The notes under the pieces: generated by a model
The model's database searches: none
The model's input: the letters and a program-made list of their open reading frames with translations, nothing else
Told to the model about the DNA's origin: nothing
NCBI GenBank assembly: GCA_023150805.1
Contig: JAKLKF010000014.1
Location: 1 to 64,000 of the forward strand
Length of the DNA stretch: 64,000 nucleotides
Reading direction: 5' to 3'
Origin: Myxococcota bacterium
GTDB taxonomy: Bacteria > Myxococcota_A > UBA796 > UBA2385
Translations under genes and position numbers: made by a program
In this document: positions 58,617 to 64,000 of the stretch, piece after piece
Position numbering within the stretch: position 1 is the first letter of the stretch
Layout of the letters: every line of letters starts with the position of its first letter

Positions 58617-60371
58617 CTACAGGGAGCGGCGCTTGCGCCAGGTCGCCAGGGCCATGCCGATGGCGGTGCCAGGCACCACCAGCAGGCAGAGCAGCCAGAC
58701 GCCCAGCCCCTGCAGCAGGTTCATCGACAGGCTGGCGCTGGCGGCGGCGTTGGGCCGGATGCTGACCTGGTCCTCCTCGCCGACCAGCCAGGCCACCGCG
58801 TTCAGGAACAGGTCCTGGTTGTTGCCCTGGGCCAGCAGCTCGTTGGCGGCGAAGTCCGAGTCGCCGAAGACCAGCACCTTGCCACCCGCCTTCCGGGGCA
58901 GCTCCACCGGGGGCGCTGCCGGCTCCGCGGGCGCAGCCTCCACCGGGGGCGCTGCCGGCTCCGCGGGCGCAGCCTCCACCGGGGGCGCTGCGGGCTCCGC
59001 GGGCGCGGCGGGCAAGGGCAGGACCCCGGCGGGGCCGGGCTCGCCCAGGGCCCGCGAGCCGACCCGCAGGCCGGTGGGATCCGTCACCTCGGCCAGCGCC
59101 GCCAGCGGCACGTTGCCGACGATGTCGCCGTCGTCGGGGGCGGGCGCGGTCATGCCGTCCAGCGTGGTCTCGGCCCAGCCGTAGGGCGTGGTGCGGGCCA
59201 GCACCTGGACCTCGACGCCGGGCACGGCGCTGCCGATGCCCACCGAGCGGGCCACCCGCAGCACGGCCATGCCGGTGACGTCCTCGGTCAGCGGGTGGGG
59301 CGGCAGGGACTCGCGGTCCAGCACCAGGTAGGTCGGGTCGCCGCCGACGAGCTGGTACTTGGGGTTCTCCTCGACCACGATGTCCTGTCCGACCCGCAGG
59401 CCGTAGCGGTCCAGGTCGGCCGCGAAGCCTGGCGCGTGCGTCGGGTCGAGCAGCACCAGCATCGACCCTCCGCCGGCCACCCAGGCCGCCAGGTGCTCCA
59501 GCTCGGCGGCCAGCAGGTCGGTCTGGGGGTCGGCGACGAGCACCAGGCCGCAGTCCTCGGGTACCCCTCCCTCGCGCACCAGGTTGAACGAGCGCAGCGT
59601 GTAGTTCTGGGCGGTCAGGCGGCCCACGGCCACGCCCAGGCCGGTCGCATCCTGGCTGTCCTCGGGGTCGAGCTCGCCGTGGCCGCTCACCGCGCAGACC
59701 TGGTGGCGCTCGCCCGAGGTCGCCCGGATGATGGCGTTGGTCAGGGCCTCCTCCCCGAAGTCGGACTCCAGCCGCTGGCTGCCGCCGTCCGGGGCGCCGA
59801 AGGCGGCGACGGCCTGCCCCTCGGACTGCGCGGGGCGGACGATGACGGTCCCCCACGAGCTCGTGACCTGGTGCTGCTCGGCCACGAAGGGCTCGCGCAG
59901 CGGGTCGTGGAAGTGGACCTCCACCAGCGGGCTGCGGCTCTCGTAGCCCTCGACCAGGTCCTTGAAGGTCGACTCCTCGGCGCTGCCCGCCGGGAAGAAG
60001 GCCAGCACCTCGATCTCCTGCGCCAGCCCGGCCAGCACCTCGTCGGTCTGCGCCGACAGCGAGAAGCGCTGGCTGCTGGTCAGGTCCAGCCGCTCGTCGT
60101 AGCGGGCGGCCAGCACGTTGAGGGCCACGGCGATGGCGCCGACCACCAGCACCAGCAGGCTGGCCGTCGCCGAGTAGCGCGCCCCCCGCGCCGTCAGCGC
60201 CTGCTGTAGCGCCTGCCGGTCCAGCGCGACCCAGGCGATGACCAGCGCCAGCGCGGCGCCGCCCGCCACCGCGTAGGGCGTCTCGACCCGGTCGACGAAG
60301 GCGGCGTAGGCCAGGAAGGCCAGCACGCCCAGCCCACCCAGGAAGCCCAGGATCCAGCTCCAGCTCCGCAT
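58617..60371 (-). CDS. GldG-like ABC transporter auxiliary protein
   Basis: A 584-residue protein with two N-terminal membrane helices (about 6-26, 34-50), a third near 70-90 and one near the C-terminus (about 555-575). The large extracytoplasmic part has NVLAARYDERLDLTSSQRFSLS, the HDPLREP, AVSGHGELDPEDSQ and ADPQTDLLAAELEHLAAWVAGGGSMLVLLDPTHAP blocks that mark GldG/IFT52-type subunits of gliding-type exporters. Three 12-residue repeats (APAEPAAPPVEA) lie at about 455-495. It follows the permease gene by 9 nt and completes the exporter. Confidence 0.85.
   Translation of the reverse strand: MRSWSWILGFLGGLGVLAFLAYAAFVDRVETPYAVAGGAALALVIAWVALDRQALQQALTARGARYSATASLLVLVVGAIAVALNVLAARYDERLDLTSSQRFSLSAQTDEVLAGLAQEIEVLAFFPAGSAEESTFKDLVEGYESRSPLVEVHFHDPLREPFVAEQHQVTSSWGTVIVRPAQSEGQAVAAFGAPDGGSQRLESDFGEEALTNAIIRATSGERHQVCAVSGHGELDPEDSQDATGLGVAVGRLTAQNYTLRSFNLVREGGVPEDCGLVLVADPQTDLLAAELEHLAAWVAGGGSMLVLLDPTHAPGFAADLDRYGLRVGQDIVVEENPKYQLVGGDPTYLVLDRESLPPHPLTEDVTGMAVLRVARSVGIGSAVPGVEVQVLARTTPYGWAETTLDGMTAPAPDDGDIVGNVPLAALAEVTDPTGLRVGSRALGEPGPAGVLPLPAAPAEPAAPPVEAAPAEPAAPPVEAAPAEPAAPPVELPRKAGGKVLVFGDSDFAANELLAQGNNQDLFLNAVAWLVGEEDQVSIRPNAAASASLSMNLLQGLGVWLLCLLVVPGTAIGMALATWRKRRSL
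58905..59016 (-). repeat. 36-bp tandem repeat inside the GldG-like gene
   Basis: Three near-identical 36-bp units encode APAEPAAPPVEA, inserted between the GldG body and its last domain. Unit length preserves the frame. Confidence 0.8.
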
Positions 60372-60380
60372 CGGATCCCC

Positions 60381-61148
60381 CTACTGCCAGCGCCAGGCTT
60401 CGACCCGCTGCCAGGTGGCGAACAGGAAGAAGCCGATGAAGGTGAGGTAGTACGTCACGTCCTCGACGTGCAGCAGCCCCTTGGAGAGCTGCTCCATGTG
60501 CGAGAGCATGCTGATGTGCGCCAGCACCCCGCCCCAGGACGAGGGCGCCAGCGTGTCGGCCCAGGACAGCACCCACAGGGCCAGCAGCCCGCCGAAGCTG
60601 ACCACCAGGGCCACGACCTGGCTCTCGGTGAAGGCGCTGGCCAGCATGCCCACCGCCAGGAAGGCCGCGGCCAGCAGGAAGGTGCCCACGTAGTTGGCCG
60701 CCAGGATGCCGGGGTCGGGATCGCCCAGCCAGTAGAGGATGAGCAGCGTGTGCAGCGTGCCGAAGAGCAGCACCGAGAGGAAGCCCAGGGCGCCCAGGTA
60801 CTTGCCCAGCACGATCTGCCCGCTGGTGACCGGCGAGGAGAGCAACAGCTCCAGGCTGCGCTGGCGGCGGTCCTCGGCGAACAGCCGCATCGACAGGGCC
60901 GGGCACAGCAGCAGCAGGATCACCGCGGTGTTGGCGAACCAGGGCTGGACCAGCCAGTCGTTGACGTTGACCTGGTCCTGCATGTAGGGGTTGAAGGCCG
61001 CCTGGCTGGCCTGCACCGAGTAGTCGGTCGTCATCAGCGCGAAGAAGAAGCCGGTCACCAGCACGAAGCCGCACAGCAGCAGCCAGCCCATCGGCGTGGC
61101 GAAGTACTGGTCCAGCTCGCGCCGTGCGATGGCGAGGGTGGCACGCAT
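60381..61148 (-). CDS. ABC-2 type transporter permease, GldF-like
   Basis: A 255-residue protein with six predicted membrane helices. RRELDQYFATPMGWLLLCGFVLVTGFFF opens it, and MRLFAEDRRQRSLELLLSSPVTSGQIVLGKYLGAL is the signature of the ABC-2/GldF family. The start is the ATG at 61148, sharing one base with the ATPase stop (TGATG), so the two are coupled. It forms the membrane channel of the exporter with the ATPase and GldG-like subunit. Confidence 0.87.
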   Translation of the reverse strand: MRATLAIARRELDQYFATPMGWLLLCGFVLVTGFFFALMTTDYSVQASQAAFNPYMQDQVNVNDWLVQPWFANTAVILLLLCPALSMRLFAEDRRQRSLELLLSSPVTSGQIVLGKYLGALGFLSVLLFGTLHTLLILYWLGDPDPGILAANYVGTFLLAAAFLAVGMLASAFTESQVVALVVSFGGLLALWVLSWADTLAPSSWGGVLAHISMLSHMEQLSKGLLHVEDVTYYLTFIGFFLFATWQRVEAWRWQ

Positions 61149-62107
61149 CAGGACTCCTGTCCGGGGGCGAGGGGGCGGCCGTGGTCGCGCGGGTCGGGCC
61201 CCGTGCCGGCCGTCAGCCGCAGGTAGACGTCTTCCAGGCCCTCGGCCGCGCCCAGCTCCAGCAGGCCGAAGGGCACGGCGGCCTGGGCCACCGCGGCCCG
61301 CAGCCCGTCGGTGTCGGCCAGGTCGGCGACCGCCTCGATGCGGAAGGCGCCGTGGCCCTCGCCGTGCACCGCGGCCACGCCGGGCACCCGCGCCAGGGCC
61401 TGCTCCAGCTCCAGCGCCGGGCGCGCGACCCGCAGCCGCGCCGCACCGCCGCGGGCCAGCTTCTCGATCCGGTCCTGGGCCACCACGCGGCCCTGGTGGA
61501 TGACGATCACCCGCTCGGCGACGGCCTCGACCTCGCCCAGCACGTGGGTCGACAGGATGACGGTCCGCTCGCCGGCGGCCAGCTCGCGCAGCAGCTCGCG
61601 GATCTCGACCCGCTGGGCCGGGTCCAGGCCGCTGGTCGGCTCGTCGAGCACCAGCACGTCGGGGTCGTGGACCAGGGCCTGGGCCAGGCCGACCCGCTGC
61701 CGGAAGCCCTTGGAGAGGTGGTCGACGACGCGGTGGGCGACGTCGGCCAGGCCGACCCGCGCGATGGCCCGCTCGGCGGCGGCCTCGACGTCGTCCACCC
61801 CCTTGATGGTGGCGGCGAAGCGCACGTACTCCCGCACCGACATGGTCGGGTACAGCGGCGGGACCTCGGGCAGGTAGCCGATGCGCCGCTTGACGGCCTG
61901 CGGGTCCTCCAGCACGTCCTTGCCGTCGATCAGGGCGCGGCCCGAGGTCGCCCCGATGCACCCGCACAGGATGCGCATCGTCGTGGTCTTGCCGGCGCCG
62001 TTGGGGCCCAGCAGGCCCACCACCTCGCCCCGGCCGACCTCGAAGCTCACGCCCCGCACGGCGTGGAAGGTCCCGTAGCGCTTGTCCAGCTCTTCGACGC
62101 GGATCAT
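61148..62107 (-). CDS. ABC transporter ATP-binding protein, GldA-like
   Basis: A 319-residue ATPase with Walker A GPNGAGKT (34-41), LSKGFRQRVGLAQAL signature, Walker B VLVLDEPTSGLDP and H-loop STH. The C-terminal 80 residues (LRVARPALELEQALARVPG...) are the accessory domain of GldA/NosF-type exporters. The ATG at 62107 is the first start for the conserved fold. It heads the three-gene operon. In flavobacteria the equivalent complex supports gliding; here the exported substrate is unknown. Confidence 0.9.
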   Translation of the reverse strand: MIRVEELDKRYGTFHAVRGVSFEVGRGEVVGLLGPNGAGKTTTMRILCGCIGATSGRALIDGKDVLEDPQAVKRRIGYLPEVPPLYPTMSVREYVRFAATIKGVDDVEAAAERAIARVGLADVAHRVVDHLSKGFRQRVGLAQALVHDPDVLVLDEPTSGLDPAQRVEIRELLRELAAGERTVILSTHVLGEVEAVAERVIVIHQGRVVAQDRIEKLARGGAARLRVARPALELEQALARVPGVAAVHGEGHGAFRIEAVADLADTDGLRAAVAQAAVPFGLLELGAAEGLEDVYLRLTAGTGPDPRDHGRPLAPGQES

Positions 62108-62270
62108 GCCAGCCTGCTCCTCGTGACGCGCCCCGCGGGCGGCGGCCTTCCTGCGCGCCGTGGGATGGCCGTCAAGGCCCGATCGACCGGGTCCCGGGCC
62201 GACCGGGACCTTCGGCGGCCCCGAGCAGCGCGCCACCCGCGTTACCATGGTCGCCCACGCGAGGCCAAGC

Positions 62271-64000
62271 ATGCACGGCGCGCTTCCTCCCTCCTCCCTG
62301 CCCGGCCCGGCGGGCCTGCTCCTCTTGCTGGGCCTCTCGGCCTGCGCCGCGGACTGGTCGGCGGTCGACGCCGACGGCGACGGCTTCACCATCGCGGACG
62401 GGGACTGCTGGGACCGCGCCGCCGGCCCCGAGGGCACGGGCCTGGCGGGCGCCGACATCCACCCCGGGGCGGCCGAGGCCTGGTACGACGGCTTCGACCA
62501 GGACTGCGCCGAGGACGACGACTACGACGCCGACCAGGACGGCTACGTGCAGGACCAGCACCTGGGCCTGCCGACCTGGAGCGTCTCCGGCACGGGCGCG
62601 CTGCCGGGCGGCGACTGCTGGGACGACCCGGCCGCCGCCGCGCCGGGTGGGCCGCAGGTGGACGGCACCAGCCCCGTGTCCGCCGGACAGACCTGGCCCG
62701 GGGCGGCCGACGCCTGGTACGACGGCGTGGACCAGAACTGCGGCGGCGACAGCGACTTCGACGCCGACCTGGACGGCTGGGACAGCGCCGACGCGCCGCA
62801 GGCCGACGGCACACTCGGGCAGGACTGCGACGACGGCGACCCCACCCGCAGCCCCGACGCCACCGAGCTCTGCGACGACCTCGACAACGACTGCGACGCG
62901 CTGGTGGACGGGGACGACCCGGACGTCGACCCGACCTCGACCCGCACCTGGTTCGGGGACGTGGACGCCGACGGCTATGGGGACGACGGCAGCGCCACCG
63001 TGGCCTGTGACCAGCCCGAGGGCTTCGTGGACCAGGGCGGGGACTGCCAGGATCTCGACCCCGAGGTGAACCCCGGCGCCGACGAGCTGTGCAACTCGGT
63101 GGACGACGACTGCAACGGCGCGGTGGACGAGGCCGCGGCCGACGCGGCGCTGTGGTACCTCGACGCCGACGGGGACGGCTACGGAGACGCCGAGGAGGAG
63201 GTCGCCGCCTGCCTGCAGCCCGACGGCTACGTCGGCGACGACCAGGACTGCGCGGACGGCGACCCGGCGGTCCACCCCGGCCAGGCCGAGCGCTGCGACA
63301 CGCGCGGCGTGGACGACGACTGCGACGGCACCGCCGACGACGGCGACGCCGTCGACGCCGGCACCTGGTACGACGACCTCGACGGCGACGGCTGGGGCCT
63401 GGCAGGCGCCGTCTCGCGCGCCTGTGACGAGCCGGCCGCCGCCTCGGCCCTGGCCGGGGACTGCGACGACGGCCGCGCCGACGTGAACCCCGACATGGCC
63501 GAGCTGTGCACCACCGCGGGCGTGGACGACGACTGCGACGGGCAGGTCGACGACGCCAGCGCGGTGGACGCCGGCACCTGGTACACCGACGGCGACGGCG
63601 ACGGCTACGGCCTGGACGCGGGCCTGGTGCGGGCCTGCACCCTGCCCGACGGCGCCGCCGACCGCGGCGGGGACTGCGACGACGGGCGGGGGGACGTGAA
63701 CCCCGACATGGTCGAGCTGTGCGCGACGGTCGGCGTCGACGACGACTGCGACGGCGCCACCGACGACCTGACCGCCGCCGACCTGGCGACCTGGTACGCC
63801 GACCTGGACGGGGACGGCTTCGGAGACCCGGACACGGCCGAGCTGGCCTGCCAGGGCGGCGAGGGCGCGGTGACCGAGGCCGGGGACTGCGACGACGCCT
63901 GCGAGACCTGCTGGACCGGGGCCGACGAGGTCTGCAACGACGGCGTCGACAACGACTGCGACGGCACGCCCAACGCCTGCTCCAGCCTGGAGCCCGAGAT
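62271..64000 (+). CDS. MopE-like metal-binding-repeat lipoprotein, 3'-truncated by window edge
   Basis: The frame is open to the last base, giving at least 576 residues. Signal and lipobox are LLLLLGLSACAAD. The rest is built of about eight MopE-type repeats with Asp/Gly loops and paired Cys: GDCDDGDPTRSPDATELCDDLDNDCDA, GDCQDLDPEVNPGADELCNSVDDDCNG, GDCDDGRADVNPDMAELC... Each unit could hold a divalent metal. In Methylococcus MopE binds copper; in Myxococcota such proteins are common at the surface. It is divergent from the ABC exporter operon, with 163 nt between starts. Confidence 0.88.
   Translation, partial: MHGALPPSSLPGPAGLLLLLGLSACAADWSAVDADGDGFTIADGDCWDRAAGPEGTGLAGADIHPGAAEAWYDGFDQDCAEDDDYDADQDGYVQDQHLGLPTWSVSGTGALPGGDCWDDPAAAAPGGPQVDGTSPVSAGQTWPGAADAWYDGVDQNCGGDSDFDADLDGWDSADAPQADGTLGQDCDDGDPTRSPDATELCDDLDNDCDALVDGDDPDVDPTSTRTWFGDVDADGYGDDGSATVACDQPEGFVDQGGDCQDLDPEVNPGADELCNSVDDDCNGAVDEAAADAALWYLDADGDGYGDAEEEVAACLQPDGYVGDDQDCADGDPAVHPGQAERCDTRGVDDDCDGTADDGDAVDAGTWYDDLDGDGWGLAGAVSRACDEPAAASALAGDCDDGRADVNPDMAELCTTAGVDDDCDGQVDDASAVDAGTWYTDGDGDGYGLDAGLVRACTLPDGAADRGGDCDDGRGDVNPDMVELCATVGVDDDCDGATDDLTAADLATWYADLDGDGFGDPDTAELACQGGEGAVTEAGDCDDACETCWTGADEVCNDGVDNDCDGTPNACSSLEPE

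Noticed and set aside
1-64000. CRISPR array
   Set aside because: No regularly spaced repeats with unique spacers were found; all tandem repeats are within coding tethers or linkers.
1-64000. tRNA and rRNA genes
   Set aside because: No T-loop-like GGTTCGANTCC with a matching acceptor stem was seen in intergenic DNA. A covariance-model scan would settle this.

Overview
This window is very GC-rich chromosomal DNA with dense, tightly packed genes. Most start codons are GTG or ATG, and many neighbours overlap by ATGA/GTGA. Several features point to a free-living Myxococcota (former Deltaproteobacteria) or close relative: many lipoproteins with Asp/Gly-rich tethers, two MopE-like proteins with DCDDxDPxxxPGAxE-type repeats, FHA/TPR/AAA regulators, two good sigma-54 promoters, and a Gld-type ABC exporter. 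This placement is inferred from gene content only. I found no tRNA, rRNA, CRISPR array, transposase or prophage.

Layout. 0-10.9 kb: end of an SUMF1/FGE-like lipoprotein, a fetAB-type ABC pair, tatD, a remarkable three-domain fusion (isochorismatase-like, APH-type kinase, PTP-type phosphatase), a metallophosphoesterase, an SRPBCC protein, a one-chain molybdenum hydroxylase with a damaged Fe-S domain, and a DHH phosphoesterase. 11-17.4 kb: B12/radical SAM protein, secreted proteins, and a membrane sulfatase-fold enzyme translationally coupled to a class I glutamine amidotransferase. 17.4-24.4 kb: a minus-strand run of overlapping genes, mostly lipoproteins (MopE/FG-GAP, a frameshifted RTX-repeat protein, two orphan lipoproteins, a putative clan GH-A glycosidase), preceded by 10-bp phased repeats and a 13-bp homopolymer. 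24.4-29.8 kb: TPR proteins, a DUF5522-like protein, thyX, a sigma-54-driven small protein and a coiled-coil protein.

30-43.6 kb looks like an accessory biosynthetic or cell-surface locus: DegT aminotransferase, two radical SAM/SPASM paralogues, GT2 glycosyltransferase, arylsulfotransferase-like lipoprotein, SGNH hydrolase, flippase-like membrane protein, StrB/AGAT-type amidinotransferase, nitrilase-family hydrolase and methyltransferase. 43.7-49.8 kb is a one-direction FHA, FHA-TPR, tail-fibre-like coiled-coil and AAA+ cluster of unknown role.

49.8-54.7 kb is a conserved housekeeping block (rplU, rpmA, obgE, rsfS, rlmH, comF-like) with a recognisable TTGACA promoter. 54.8-58.5 kb holds a second sigma-54-driven small protein, a membrane protein with a sigma-region-4-like segment, DivIVA-like, PHP and SCP2 proteins. 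58.6-62.1 kb is a GldA/GldF/GldG-like ABC exporter on the minus strand. The window ends inside a MopE-like lipoprotein.

Two themes cut across regions. TAnnnT -10 boxes repeatedly sit 6-7 nt upstream of start codons, suggesting leaderless transcripts. Lipoprotein leaders of the CTGKDPxP type recur on unrelated bodies.
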